In this document: positions 27,218-36,253 of the stretch, one piece after another
Layout of the letters: each line of letters starts with the position of its first letter
Numbering within the stretch: position 1 is the first letter of the stretch
Origin: Selenomonadales bacterium
Lineage (GTDB): Bacteria > Bacillota > Negativicutes > Sporomusales > UBA7701
Reading direction: 5' to 3'
Assembly: GCA_029975165.1 (NCBI GenBank)
Contig: JARKPR010000031.1
Span: forward strand, 1-64,000
DNA length: 64,000 nt
Made by a program: the position numbers and the translations under genes
The notes under the pieces: generated by a model
Seen by the model: the letters and a program-made list of their open reading frames with translations, nothing else
The model's database searches: none
Told to the model about the DNA's origin: nothing

Positions 27218-28432
27218 ATGTTCTGGGAAAGCGTCCTCATCGCCCTCGACGGCCTGAAAGCCAACAAGCTGCGCGCCTTCCTCACCATGCTGGGCATCAT
27301 CATCGGCGTGGGGGCGGTCATTGCCATGGTCTCCATCGGCATGGGGGTGCGGCAAAAGGTCGAGACGTCGATCGCCGGCCTCGGCTCCAACCTGATCATC
27401 GTCATGCCGGGCGCGACCACGCCGTCCGGCGTACGTCTGGCGGCCGGCTCCAGCACGACGCTCACCAACGCCGACGCCCGCGCCATCGGCCGCGAGATCG
27501 CCGGCGTCAGCGCCGTGGCGCCCAGCGTCCAGCGCTCCTACCAGCTGGTATACGGCAACCAGAACTGGACCACCAACATTCTCGGCACGACGCCCGAATA
27601 TCTCGACGTGCGCAATTTCGCCGTCGCCGCCGGCACCTGCTTCACAAACCAGGACATCGACACCCGCGCCCGCGTGGCCGTCATCGGCAAGACGGTAGCC
27701 GACAACCTCTTCGGCGACGTCTCGCCCCTCGGCCAGACCATGCGCATCAACAAGGCCCCCTTCCGGGTCATCGGCGTGCTCGAGGCCAAAGGCCAGTCGT
27801 CGATGGGCCAGGACCAGGACGACATCGTCATCGTGCCCCTCACGACAGCCCAGGAAAGGCTGCTGGGCGTCACCTGGCTGCAGAACATCAACGTTCAGGC
27901 CGACAACCCGGAGGTTATCGATAAAGTCCAGGAGGACATCACCGTCCTGCTCCGGGCCCGCCACCGCCTCCAGTCCGGCGTGCCCGACAATTTCACCGTC
28001 CGCAACCTGGCGGCCGTCATGGCCACCGCCCAGGAAACGACCGGCACCATCACCCTCCTGCTCGGCAACATCGCCGCCATCTCCCTGGTGGTCGGCGGCA
28101 TCGGCATCATGAACATCATGCTGGTGTCGGTGACGGAAAGGACGCGGGAGATCGGCATCCGCAAGGCCCTTGGCGCCACGTTCAACAACATCCTCCTCCA
28201 GTTCCTGATCGAGGCGATCGTCATCGGCGTGACCGGCGGCTTCATCGGCATCGGCCTCGGCTTGGCCGGCTCGTACGCCATCTCCTATTTCGCCGGCTGG
28301 AACACGGTGGTATCGCCGCTGTCGATCATAATCGCCTTCGTTTTCTCGGTGATGATCGGCCTGTTCTTCGGCCTCTACCCGGCCCGCAAGGCGGCCCTGC
28401 TCGACCCCATCGAAGCCCTGCGGTATGAATAG
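27218..28432 (+). CDS. MacB-like ABC transporter permease
   Basis: Encodes 404 residues with four membrane helices: one near the N-terminus (about 20-42), then a large extracytoplasmic domain (MacB_PCD, about 45-245), then three helices after residue 275. The R-E-I-G-I-R-K-A-L-G-A segment before the third helix is typical of FtsX/MacB permeases. It lacks a fused ATPase, which the preceding gene supplies. Confidence 0.92.
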   Translation: MFWESVLIALDGLKANKLRAFLTMLGIIIGVGAVIAMVSIGMGVRQKVETSIAGLGSNLIIVMPGATTPSGVRLAAGSSTTLTNADARAIGREIAGVSAVAPSVQRSYQLVYGNQNWTTNILGTTPEYLDVRNFAVAAGTCFTNQDIDTRARVAVIGKTVADNLFGDVSPLGQTMRINKAPFRVIGVLEAKGQSSMGQDQDDIVIVPLTTAQERLLGVTWLQNINVQADNPEVIDKVQEDITVLLRARHRLQSGVPDNFTVRNLAAVMATAQETTGTITLLLGNIAAISLVVGGIGIMNIMLVSVTERTREIGIRKALGATFNNILLQFLIEAIVIGVTGGFIGIGLGLAGSYAISYFAGWNTVVSPLSIIIAFVFSVMIGLFFGLYPARKAALLDPIEALRYE

Positions 28433-28464
28433 GCGCGCAAAGGACAGAATAAGGGGAAAAAGCG

Positions 28465-28626
28465 ATGGCGGGGAAGGGCGGCATGGGCTACATCCAGGCG
28501 GTATGGAACTGGCTGAAGGAAGATAAGACGAAGCGCGATTTCATGGATTACGTGCGGGCCGCGGTGATTATCGCCGCCGTGATGGCGATGGTGCGGATCG
28601 TGATGGATATGATCCGGACGCTATAA
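28465..28626 (+). CDS. Small single-pass membrane protein
   Basis: Encodes 53 residues, starting at ATG 28465 with an AAGGGG site. The first 30 residues are polar (with W-N-W-L-K-E-D-K) and the rest is one hydrophobic helix ending in R-T-L. It lies 32 bases after the permease and before a terminator, so it is the last gene of the efflux operon. It may be an accessory subunit; no family is recognised. Confidence 0.55.
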   Translation: MAGKGGMGYIQAVWNWLKEDKTKRDFMDYVRAAVIIAAVMAMVRIVMDMIRTL

Positions 28627-28647
28627 CCCCGGCTTGCTGATAAGCCT

Positions 28648-28677
28648 AAAACCGCCCTTAACACGGGGCGGTTTTTT
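28648..28677 (+). terminator. Rho-independent terminator after the efflux operon
   Basis: A 10-bp stem (AAAACCGCCC with GGGCGGTTTT) ending in six T. Confidence 0.92.
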
Positions 28678-28764
28678 GTTTTGCTATATTCCCACCATGG
28701 ACAGGCCTCTGCTATAATTAAAGATGCACTGAAACGAGCAAATGAGCGCTAGAGGGGAGACCTG

Positions 28765-29379
28765 ATGGCTACGACGCAAAAAATCGGCATCATGGGCGGC
28801 ACCTTCGACCCCATCCACATCGGCCACCTTGTCACCGCCGACGCCGTGCGCATCGAGTACCGCCTGGACAAGGTGCTGTTTATCCCGGCAGCCAACCCGC
28901 CCCACAAGCAGGATTCGCCGGTGACGCCGGCCCTGCACCGTTATATAATGACAGCGATGGCCACCTATTCCAATCCTTATTTCTTCGTTTCCGCCATCGA
29001 GATGGAGAGGCCGGGGCCGTCCTATACCATCGATACTGTCAGGTCCCTGCACGAGCGCAGCGGCGGCCGGACGAAATTTTACTTTATCACCGGCGCCGAC
29101 GCGGTCGGCGACCTGCCGACCTGGAACAATATCGATCAGCTCCTGGACCTGTGCGAATTCGTCGCCACGACCAGGCCCGGCTGCGTCAGCACGCTCGACG
29201 ACGTCATCAGCCATTTCGGCGCCAAAGGCGCGGAGCGCATCCACCGCCTGACAACGCCCGAGCTCGAGATCTCCTCCACCGACATCCGCGACCGCGTCAA
29301 AAAAGGGCGGTCGATCAAGTACATCGTCCCCGAGAGCGTGGAAAACTACATCCTCAAGGAAGGGTTATACCGCGAATGA
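28765..29379 (+). CDS. nadD: Nicotinate-nucleotide adenylyltransferase
   Basis: Encodes 204 residues. G-G-T-F-D-P-I-H-I-G-H is the nucleotidyltransferase HxGH site and S-S-T-D-I-R the second substrate motif. It converts nicotinate mononucleotide to deamido-NAD. ATG 28765 follows AGGGGAG. A TATAAT box at 28713 suggests a promoter, but no convincing -35 is seen. In related genomes nadD and yqeK are neighbours; here 5 kb of unrelated genes separate them. Confidence 0.95.
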   Translation: MATTQKIGIMGGTFDPIHIGHLVTADAVRIEYRLDKVLFIPAANPPHKQDSPVTPALHRYIMTAMATYSNPYFFVSAIEMERPGPSYTIDTVRSLHERSGGRTKFYFITGADAVGDLPTWNNIDQLLDLCEFVATTRPGCVSTLDDVISHFGAKGAERIHRLTTPELEISSTDIRDRVKKGRSIKYIVPESVENYILKEGLYRE

Positions 29380-29387
29380 ATATGTCG

Positions 29388-29422
29388 AAAACCGCTCCGG
29401 CCGCCGCCGGGGCAGTTTTTTT
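29388..29422 (+). terminator. Rho-independent terminator after nadD
   Basis: A GC-rich hairpin with one C-A mismatch and one G-U pair, followed by seven T. Confidence 0.8.
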
Positions 29423-29547
29423 GGTGCTGCCGGATAAAATCGCGATTTATTGTGTCGAATTTTGCAGGAGAAAGTGGCAGCGACGGTAAAATTTTGTAAT
29501 AACCGCTGCCGGTTTACAGCGGCAATTTGGCGTAGGGGTATGCGACT

Positions 29548-32454
29548 GTGGCGAACAAGCTCCCGCTCATCGTCCTGATCATCGGCCTCGTCTTCTGCCA
29601 GCCTGCCATGGCCGAACCTGTGGTCCCGCCGCCGGCCAATATCATCATTCTCAATTCCTACAGCCGGGCCCTGCCTTGGACGGAAGAACAAACCGACGGG
29701 ATCATCGCCGCTTTTCGCAACTCGGGGCTCGACCCGAACTTTTTCGTCGAATATCTCGATTGGAAGAACCAGCCTACCGAGGAAAACCTCCGCCTGATGC
29801 ACGGACTGTTGAAAGAGAAATACGCCCGCCGCCATATCGACATGGTGATGGCCACCGACGACATCGCCCTGCGCTTCGCCCTCAGCCACCGGCAGGAGCT
29901 GTTCTCCGCCGCGCCGGTCGTCTTTTCCGGCGTCTATCCGGTGGCCGCCGCCCAGCTGACGGCCGGTGAGCGCAACGTCACCGGCGTGTACGAAGTGCCG
30001 GACGAGGAAGGGACTCTCAGGCTGATGACCGGCCTGAACCCCCGTCTGCGGCTTGTTTATCTGCTGTTCGACAACACGGAAAGCGGCGCCATAACCTGGG
30101 TGCCGGTCGAGAAAGCCGCTCCGCGGGTCAAGCCCGGCCTTTCGGTCGTGCCGCTGAATTATCTTACCCGCGACAAGATCATCGCCATGCTGCGGGACCC
30201 CGACGACGAAGCCGCGGTCCTTTTTACCTCGTACTCCCGCGATGCCGCCGGGTATGTGATGGAGCTCGAACGCTACGTGAAATTCTTCGCCGAGAACAGC
30301 CGCATTCCGGTCTATATCCTGTATGATTTCGAGACAGGCTACGGCGCGGTGGGGGGAAGCGTGCTCAACGGCCGCCGGCAGGGCCAGGATGCGGCGGCGC
30401 TGGCGATGCGGATCCTCGCCGGCGAAAACGCGGATACGATATCGCCGGTCGATGCCAAGGACAGCGTGACCGTGCTCGACTACCGCCAGCTCGTGAAGCA
30501 CAAGCTGCCGCTGGATAAGGTGCCGGACGGGGCCATCGTCATCAACGGCCCGAAGAGCTTCTACCGGGAGCATAGGCAGGTCATCTGGACTTCGTTGGCG
30601 ATAATCCTCGTCATGGCTGTTTGCATAGTGGCGCTGGCCCGCAACATCCGCCGGCGCCGCGAGGCCGAGAGGAACCTCACGAAAAGCAACGAGGAACTCG
30701 GCGGCATGTACGAGGAAGTTCTGGCGTCGCAGGAGGAACTGCAGGCCCAGTACGAATCGCTTGAAGCCGCCCAGAGGGCCCTGCAGGCGAGCGAAGAGAG
30801 ATACAAGCTGTCGCTGTCCGGGGCTAACGACGGCCTGTGGGATTGGGATTTTACGACCAACGAGGTGTATCTGTCCGAGCGCTGCGCCGAGCTCCTCGGC
30901 CTCGATACGGCGTATTCCGGCGGCCTGGACCGCCTGTTCGCCAAGGCTGTGCCGGCCCGCGAGCGCCGCCGGGTGCTCGCCGCCCTGCGCAGCCATCTCG
31001 CGGCACGCACGCCGTTCTTCCATCAAGAGCACCAGATAGTCACCCCCGAAGGGGTAAAGTGGATACTGACGAGAGGCAAGGCGCAGCTGAGCGCGGCGGG
31101 CAAACCGGTCCGCATGGCCGGCTCGATCACCGACATCGCGGAGCGCAAATCCCAGGACGATCTGGTGGCGCATCTGGCCTACCACGATGCCCTCACCGGC
31201 ATCGCCAACCGGGCGGCGCTCAACCGCGAGCTGTCGTCCATCCTCGCCCGCGCGGCGAACGGCGACGCGGTGGCGCTGGTTTTCATCGACCTCGACAATT
31301 TCAAGGGTATCAACGATACATTCGGGCACTCCTACGGCGATCGCGTGCTCGTCGTCGTCAGCGAGATGCTGCAGCGCATCGATGACGGCCGCCATTTCGT
31401 CGCCCGCGTCGGCGGCGATGAATTCATCGTCCTCCTGGAAGGCATCGGCGGCCGGGCCGAGGTGGCGGCTTACGCCGACAAGCTGCTGGCGGCTTTCGCC
31501 GGGCCGCTCGCCGTCGACACGAAGAGTTATTACGTCACGGTCAGCATCGGCCTGACCATGCACCCGGAGGACGGGGCGACGGCCGAGGAGCTGTTCAAGA
31601 ACGCCGACCTGGCGATGTATAAAGCCAAGGAGCTGGGCAAAAACCGCTACGTTTTCTTCGACCAGTGGATGGACGAATCGGTCCGCCAGAAGATGGCGGT
31701 CGAACGCGACCTGCGCGAGGCGATTTCCCGGCAGGAACTGCGCCTGTGGTATCAGCCGGTCGTCGAGACGGCCACCGGACGGATACGCGGCCTCGAGGCC
31801 CTTATCCGCTGGCAGCGCGGCGGTCGCATGATCATGCCCGGCGAATTCATCAAGGTTGCCGAGGAAACCGGCCTCATCGTCCCCATCGGCGACTGGGTCT
31901 TCCGCACGGCTTGCGCCTTCGTCGCCGCTCTCCACCGCCAGGGCAGGACCGACCTCGTCGTGAGCATCAACCTCTCGGTCGTCCAGCTCATCCGCAGCGA
32001 TTTTGTCCAGTGGGCGCGGGAGACTATCGCCGAGACGGGCGTCGACCCCGGGAGCATCGCCTTCGAGATCACTGAAAGCGTGCTGATGGATTCCCTGGAG
32101 GCCAACACGGAGAAACTGAGCGAAGTACGGCGGATGGGGGTGCATATCTACCTCGACGATTTCGGCACAGGCTATTCGTCGTTGAAGTACCTGCGCCAGC
32201 TGCCGGTCGACATCCTCAAGATCGACAAGTCCTTCACCGACGACCTCGACGCGGCGGCAAACGAGCGGGAAATAATCGGCTCGATCATCAACCTGGCCCA
32301 CCGGGCGCGGCAAAAGGTGGTTGCCGAGGGCGTCGAGACGGAATACCAGCTGGAGAGGCTGATGAAATTCCGCTGCGATTTCGTACAGGGTTATTATTTC
32401 AGCAAGCCGGTCCCGGAAGAAGACGTGCCGGCGGTGCTGGCGCGGTTCGGCTGA
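29548..32454 (+). CDS. ABC-substrate-binding-domain sensor with PAS, GGDEF and EAL domains
   Basis: Encodes 968 residues from GTG 29548. A signal peptide (about 1-22) leads a periplasmic ABC_sub_bind-like domain (about 30-325), a membrane helix (about 345-365), a coiled coil, a PAS domain (about 415-530), a GGDEF domain (GGDEF at 622-626) and an EAL domain (E-A-L at 750-752). Both enzyme motifs are intact, so it could make and break cyclic di-GMP; the inhibitory RxxD site before GGDEF is absent. It probably senses a small ligand outside the membrane. It is flanked by a terminator and an unknown membrane protein. Confidence 0.9.
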   Translation: MANKLPLIVLIIGLVFCQPAMAEPVVPPPANIIILNSYSRALPWTEEQTDGIIAAFRNSGLDPNFFVEYLDWKNQPTEENLRLMHGLLKEKYARRHIDMVMATDDIALRFALSHRQELFSAAPVVFSGVYPVAAAQLTAGERNVTGVYEVPDEEGTLRLMTGLNPRLRLVYLLFDNTESGAITWVPVEKAAPRVKPGLSVVPLNYLTRDKIIAMLRDPDDEAAVLFTSYSRDAAGYVMELERYVKFFAENSRIPVYILYDFETGYGAVGGSVLNGRRQGQDAAALAMRILAGENADTISPVDAKDSVTVLDYRQLVKHKLPLDKVPDGAIVINGPKSFYREHRQVIWTSLAIILVMAVCIVALARNIRRRREAERNLTKSNEELGGMYEEVLASQEELQAQYESLEAAQRALQASEERYKLSLSGANDGLWDWDFTTNEVYLSERCAELLGLDTAYSGGLDRLFAKAVPARERRRVLAALRSHLAARTPFFHQEHQIVTPEGVKWILTRGKAQLSAAGKPVRMAGSITDIAERKSQDDLVAHLAYHDALTGIANRAALNRELSSILARAANGDAVALVFIDLDNFKGINDTFGHSYGDRVLVVVSEMLQRIDDGRHFVARVGGDEFIVLLEGIGGRAEVAAYADKLLAAFAGPLAVDTKSYYVTVSIGLTMHPEDGATAEELFKNADLAMYKAKELGKNRYVFFDQWMDESVRQKMAVERDLREAISRQELRLWYQPVVETATGRIRGLEALIRWQRGGRMIMPGEFIKVAEETGLIVPIGDWVFRTACAFVAALHRQGRTDLVVSINLSVVQLIRSDFVQWARETIAETGVDPGSIAFEITESVLMDSLEANTEKLSEVRRMGVHIYLDDFGTGYSSLKYLRQLPVDILKIDKSFTDDLDAAANEREIIGSIINLAHRARQKVVAEGVETEYQLERLMKFRCDFVQGYYFSKPVPEEDVPAVLARFG

Positions 32455-32473
32455 CCGCCGGAAAGGAGCGCCG

Positions 32474-32935
32474 ATGAGAGCGGGGAGCATATTTTTCCCC
32501 CAAAGTCAGCCCAGCCGCCGGGAAAGCGAACGGCGCGAAGCGGCGGCGCGGCGCCTCGGCGGGCGGGGGCCGGGGCCGGCGCGGCCGCGCGGTTTGGCCC
32601 GGGCGCTGGTCGTCGTCCTGTGCATATTCGTCACCGGCTTTTTTTTCGGAAACAGCGTCCCGATGCCCGACAACGCCTGGGTCTACGCCGATATCCGCCA
32701 GGGCGTGTACTTTGCGCCCCCTTACCTCCAGGCGGCCGGCCGGGACGCCGCCGGCCTGCTGCTGACCAGCGCCGGCGAAGCGCGGCGGATGAACTGCCGG
32801 CCCGACCCCGAGGCGCGCAGCAGGGGCTACTTCCGGCAGACCGTCCGCAGCATGTCCGGCGGCCTCCTCCAGAGCCTCGGCCTCCTGCCGCCGCTGCCGA
32901 GCCGCTGGAACAGCGACGGGACTTGGAACTGGTAA
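32474..32935 (+). CDS. Hypothetical membrane protein
   Basis: Encodes 153 residues from ATG 32474 with a GAAAGGAG site. An Arg/Pro-rich N-terminus (about 1-42) is followed by one hydrophobic helix (about 43-61) and a polar outer domain with many Tyr, Arg and Gly. It begins 19 bases after the GGDEF-EAL gene and is probably co-transcribed with it. No family is recognised. The terminator starts at its stop. Confidence 0.6.
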   Translation: MRAGSIFFPQSQPSRRESERREAAARRLGGRGPGPARPRGLARALVVVLCIFVTGFFFGNSVPMPDNAWVYADIRQGVYFAPPYLQAAGRDAAGLLLTSAGEARRMNCRPDPEARSRGYFRQTVRSMSGGLLQSLGLLPPLPSRWNSDGTWNW

Positions 32936-32959
32936 AAGAGTGGGAAACCGCTCTTTTTT
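32935..32959 (+). terminator. Rho-independent terminator
   Basis: Stem AAAGAGTGG with CCGCTCTTT around a GAAA loop, followed by T residues. It ends the sensor operon. Confidence 0.8.
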
Positions 32960-33146
32960 GGTGCGCATTTATGCGGCCGGTAATATCGATGCCAATTGTC
33001 AGTATTTATTTGTAACGGCCCGGCGGGCGATTTATTTGCCGCGTTTCGGGAAAGATATTACCGGTAGGAAAAGGAAAAACTATGTCGAAGAATAAAATAA
33101 AGGGGTTTTCAGTGTGAATCGGCATCAGGATAGGGAGGGTGATCGT

Positions 33147-33806
33147 ATGGCGCTGAACGATGCTTTACAACAGTTGATCGATCAAGGGAGAATCATAAAC
33201 GAACGAATCCAGCCGCAAGAATATAAAGATTGGAAAAACCTCTGCATAAAGACGCTGCAGGCTAATTTCCCCAGGGCTATCGGTATGCATTCCATCGAAT
33301 CGACCGCTTTTTCGCGCACCAATACGACAAAAGAGGGCATCATTCTTCTCAGTTCGTTTATGAACAAAGAGTTTGCCGAAACACTGAAATTCGACGCGCC
33401 GAAACCCGCGCCCCCGAAGGCGGAAACACTGCGGGCGGAGATGTGGGAGACGCCGAAATACGCGGCGCCGAACGCCGAGGCGCCGAAAGCCGAACTGAAC
33501 CCCGAACCGCCGACGGGGCTGCAAAAATCCGTGCCGGCGGCCAACATCGACCTGTCGCCGCTGGCCTATTTCGAAGCGCAAGTCTCGCTCAGGTTACTCC
33601 TCGGCATCGAGCATTCGCGGGAACTGTCGGCGGACCAGAAAGCGGCGGCGAAGACGCTCTTCCAGCAGGTGACGGCCGAGATCAAGAAGGATAAGCCCAG
33701 TTGGTCGTACGTGACCGAGCTGCTTAGGAAGAGCCTGGATTACGGGCTGAATATCGCGCCCGATATCATCCGCGTGGCGGAGGCCTATTACCGGTCCAGG
33801 ATGTAA
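33147..33806 (+). CDS. Hypothetical two-domain protein with proline-rich linker
   Basis: Encodes 219 residues from ATG 33147, which has a GGGAGGGTG site; an earlier in-frame GTG at 33114 is less likely. Residues 1-75 form a helical domain with E-Y-K-D-W-K-N-L-C-I-K-T-L-Q; similar openings occur in many uncharacterised accessory proteins. A linker of K-A-E, P-K and A-P units (about 80-130) connects to a second helical domain (about 140-219). No membrane segment or catalytic motif is seen. It stands alone. Confidence 0.6.
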   Translation: MALNDALQQLIDQGRIINERIQPQEYKDWKNLCIKTLQANFPRAIGMHSIESTAFSRTNTTKEGIILLSSFMNKEFAETLKFDAPKPAPPKAETLRAEMWETPKYAAPNAEAPKAELNPEPPTGLQKSVPAANIDLSPLAYFEAQVSLRLLLGIEHSRELSADQKAAAKTLFQQVTAEIKKDKPSWSYVTELLRKSLDYGLNIAPDIIRVAEAYYRSRM

Positions 33807-33964
33807 GGAGACGGACAAGGACGGCACGGCATGAGGGCCTTGATTTTCGCCCGCCGTTCGCACTTCTCCCTCCCAATATTAGGCAAGCATAAAGGTTATT
33901 ATTTCGCAGATACTGATGATGCAAGCGATTGTTCAGTTCATTGGAAAGAGGGGTGATTCTTTTA

Positions 33965-34222
33965 ATGGCGAAAACTCTCTATGTCGGTAACTTGCCCTGG
34001 AGCACAACGGAAGCTGATTTGGCGGACGCCTTCCGTCCGCATGGCTCGGTCATATCCAGCCGCATCATCACTGACAAAGAAACAGGCAGGTCAAGAGGCT
34101 TTGGTTTTGTCGAGGTCGAGGATGCTGATGTGGAAAACATGATTGCCGCGATGAACGGGGCCGACTTCGGCGGCCGCCAGGTGGTCGTGAACGAAGCCAA
34201 GCCGCGGCAAGGACAGTATTAG
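33965..34222 (+). CDS. RNA recognition motif (RRM) protein
   Basis: Encodes 85 residues, a single RRM. RNP2 is L-Y-V-G-N-L and RNP1 is R-G-F-G-F-V-E-V, both intact. Bacterial one-RRM proteins of this size are common in cyanobacteria and occur in other phyla; cyanobacterial ones are cold-inducible. It binds single-stranded RNA. The gene has its own terminator and looks monocistronic. Confidence 0.93.
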   Translation: MAKTLYVGNLPWSTTEADLADAFRPHGSVISSRIITDKETGRSRGFGFVEVEDADVENMIAAMNGADFGGRQVVVNEAKPRQGQY

Positions 34223-34234
34223 TCGAGCAACAAG

Positions 34235-34265
34235 TGCCTCCTCACGCCGGGAGGCATTTTATTTT
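34235..34265 (+). terminator. Rho-independent terminator after the RRM gene
   Basis: Stem TGCCTCC with GGAGGCA followed by TTTTATTTT. Confidence 0.85.
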
Positions 34266-34371
34266 ACCGGGTCCGGCCGTGTGCCGGGCCTTTTTTTCTC
34301 GCTCTTGCCTGCGGCCGGGACACGCAGGAATCGGGCCGCGTTTGGCGAATTTTAGCCTAAAGGTGAGATTT

Positions 34372-34941
34372 ATGACGGAAAAGATCCTCGACAGGCTGGC
34401 AAAGGAGCTGTCGCCCAGGCGGCTGGAGCATTCCCGCGGCGTGAGTTCGGCGGCGGCCTCGCTGGCGGCCAGGTACGGCGCCGACGTGGCCAAGGCCCGG
34501 CTGGCCGGGCTTTTGCACGACTGCGCCCGCGGCATGCCCAACAACCTCCTATTGCAGGCGGCGGCCGCGTCTGGTATAGTGGTGAATGGTGTCGAACAAC
34601 GCGAGCCCGTGCTGCTGCATGCACCGGTGGGGGTCGTGATCGCCGGCCGCGATTACGGGGTAGAAGACCCCGAGGTGCTGTCCGCTATTCGCTGGCACAC
34701 CACCGGCGGTCCGGTGATGTCGCTTTTGGATGAAATCGTTTTTCTTGCCGATTATATCGAGCCGGGCCGGTCGTTCCCCGGCGTCGGCCACCTGCGGGAG
34801 TTGGCTGCGGCCAGCCTGCCGGAGGCGCTGCTGGCCGCTTACGACCAGACCCTGCGCTATCTCCTCGCCGAGGGGGGGCTGATCCACCCGGCGACGGTGG
34901 AGGGACGCAACGCCCTGCTGATGAAGATGAAGAAAAAATAG
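34372..34941 (+). CDS. yqeK: YqeK family HD-domain hydrolase
   Basis: Encodes 189 residues. The HD motif L-L-H-D-C-A-R-G near residue 47 and further histidines (L-L-H-A-P; R-W-H-T-T) place it in the YqeK group, which splits diadenosine tetraphosphate into two ADP. ATG 34372 follows AAAGGTGAG. With rsfS and an LCP gene it keeps the normal order downstream of nadD. Confidence 0.9.
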   Translation: MTEKILDRLAKELSPRRLEHSRGVSSAAASLAARYGADVAKARLAGLLHDCARGMPNNLLLQAAAASGIVVNGVEQREPVLLHAPVGVVIAGRDYGVEDPEVLSAIRWHTTGGPVMSLLDEIVFLADYIEPGRSFPGVGHLRELAAASLPEALLAAYDQTLRYLLAEGGLIHPATVEGRNALLMKMKKK

Positions 34942-35048
34942 GCAGCTAGGAAGGCTTGTCGAGAAGCTCCGCACGCGAGGCGCCCCCCAGTGGGCCGCCG
35001 GGGGCCTTTTGATGAGCCGTACAATTATATGGGAGGGAGGTGGTGCCG

Positions 35049-36050
35049 ATGCGCAGCCGCCTGGAAGCGACCCGCACGCGCCGCCGCAAGATCCGCTGGG
35101 GGCGGGTAATCCTCGTCCTCGCTTTTCTCGCCGCCCTCGTGGCGACGTCTGCCGGCACCGCCTTTTACGTTTACCTCAATATGGTCGACACCACCGCCGC
35201 CCGCGGCGGCGGCAGCCAGGCCGCCGGCGGCAAGGCCGCGGACGCGGCGCTCGGCCAGCGAGTCAACGTGCTTATCCTCGGCATCGACGACGGCGACAGC
35301 GACGCCGCCGGCGCCGCCAAACGCTCGGATACGATGATCGTGGCCAGCGTCGATCCCCAAGACGGGGCGGTGAATATGCTCTCCATCCCCCGCGACACGC
35401 GGGTCGCCATCCCCGGCCGCAGCGGCTACGACAAAATCACCCACGCCTACGCGTACGGCGGCCCGCAGTTGGCCGTACGCACCGTGGAGGACTTCCTCGG
35501 CATCCGTATCAACTATTACGTGACCATGGACTGGCAGGGCTTCATCAACATCGTCGACATCCTCGGCGGGGTGGACCTTTACGTCGAGCAGAACATGAAC
35601 TACGACGACCCGTACGGCGGCCTGAGCATCCACCTGAAGAAGGGCTACCAGCATCTCGACGGCGAGAAGGCCGGCCAGTATGTCCGTTTCCGCCACGACG
35701 AGCTGGGGGACATCGGGCGGGTGCAGCGCCAGCAAAGGTTCCTCAAGGCGATGACCGACGAGATGTTCCAGGTCGGCACGCTGTTTAAGCTGCCGGCGCT
35801 CACCGCCAGCCTGCGGCAGTACGTGTCCACCGATATGCCGCCGCTCATGACGTTGCGGCTGGCCAACACCCTCACAGGGTTCAAGGACGGCGGGCTGAGA
35901 GCCGAGCTGCTGCCGGGCAATTTCGCCACCATCGACGGCCTGAGCTACTGGGTGCCCGACAAAGAAGGCACGAAGGCGCTGGTGCGCGACCTGTTCTCGT
36001 CCGGCGGGGCCCAGGTGAGCGGTATGGTCCCGGCGACCCGCGGCAATTGA
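35049..36050 (+). CDS. LytR-CpsA-Psr (LCP) family protein
   Basis: Encodes 333 residues: a basic N-terminus, one membrane helix (about 20-40) and an extracellular LCP domain with the conserved S-I-P-R-D-T-R, D-K-I-T-H-A-Y and R-F-R-H-D-E-L-G-D-I-G-R segments. LCP enzymes attach polymers such as wall glycans to peptidoglycan. ATG 35049 follows GGGAGG by eight bases. A long hairpin follows the stop. Confidence 0.92.
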   Translation: MRSRLEATRTRRRKIRWGRVILVLAFLAALVATSAGTAFYVYLNMVDTTAARGGGSQAAGGKAADAALGQRVNVLILGIDDGDSDAAGAAKRSDTMIVASVDPQDGAVNMLSIPRDTRVAIPGRSGYDKITHAYAYGGPQLAVRTVEDFLGIRINYYVTMDWQGFINIVDILGGVDLYVEQNMNYDDPYGGLSIHLKKGYQHLDGEKAGQYVRFRHDELGDIGRVQRQQRFLKAMTDEMFQVGTLFKLPALTASLRQYVSTDMPPLMTLRLANTLTGFKDGGLRAELLPGNFATIDGLSYWVPDKEGTKALVRDLFSSGGAQVSGMVPATRGN

Positions 36051-36057
36051 CCATTGT

Positions 36058-36130
36058 GCCGCTACCGGAGATAAAACCCTGTGGGACGCGGGAAAGCCCG
36101 CCTTCACAGGGTTTTATCTCCGGTAGCGGC
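36058..36130. repeat. Long perfect inverted repeat (26-bp arms)
   Basis: Arms 36058-36083 and 36105-36130 are perfectly complementary over 26 bases. The 21-base spacer holds a further GCGGG/CCCGC stem, so the whole unit folds into one hairpin of over 30 pairs. It lies between the LCP gene and rsfS. It is much longer than a normal terminator and has only four T after it. It could be a bidirectional terminator, an mRNA-stability element or a mobile hairpin. Confidence 0.9.
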
Positions 36131-36253
36131 GATTTTCCGTCTCAGTCGTGGCGACGGATGGCCGGCGGGGCAGGAAACAGGCATAACCGGCAAGAATAGA
36201 ATATGATAGGAATGAGATAACTAAAGCAAGGTACCGATTTCAGGAGGGAAAGT

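Noticed and set aside
28690-28718. Full promoter for nadD
   Set aside because: TATAAT is present, but no acceptable -35 box at 15-19 bases; only the -10 is noted in the gene entry.
29365-32490. Very long minus-strand open frame opposite the GGDEF-EAL gene
   Set aside because: It has no domain pattern or ribosome site and is a by-product of GC-rich codon use on the other strand, where signal peptide, GGDEF and EAL motifs are clear.
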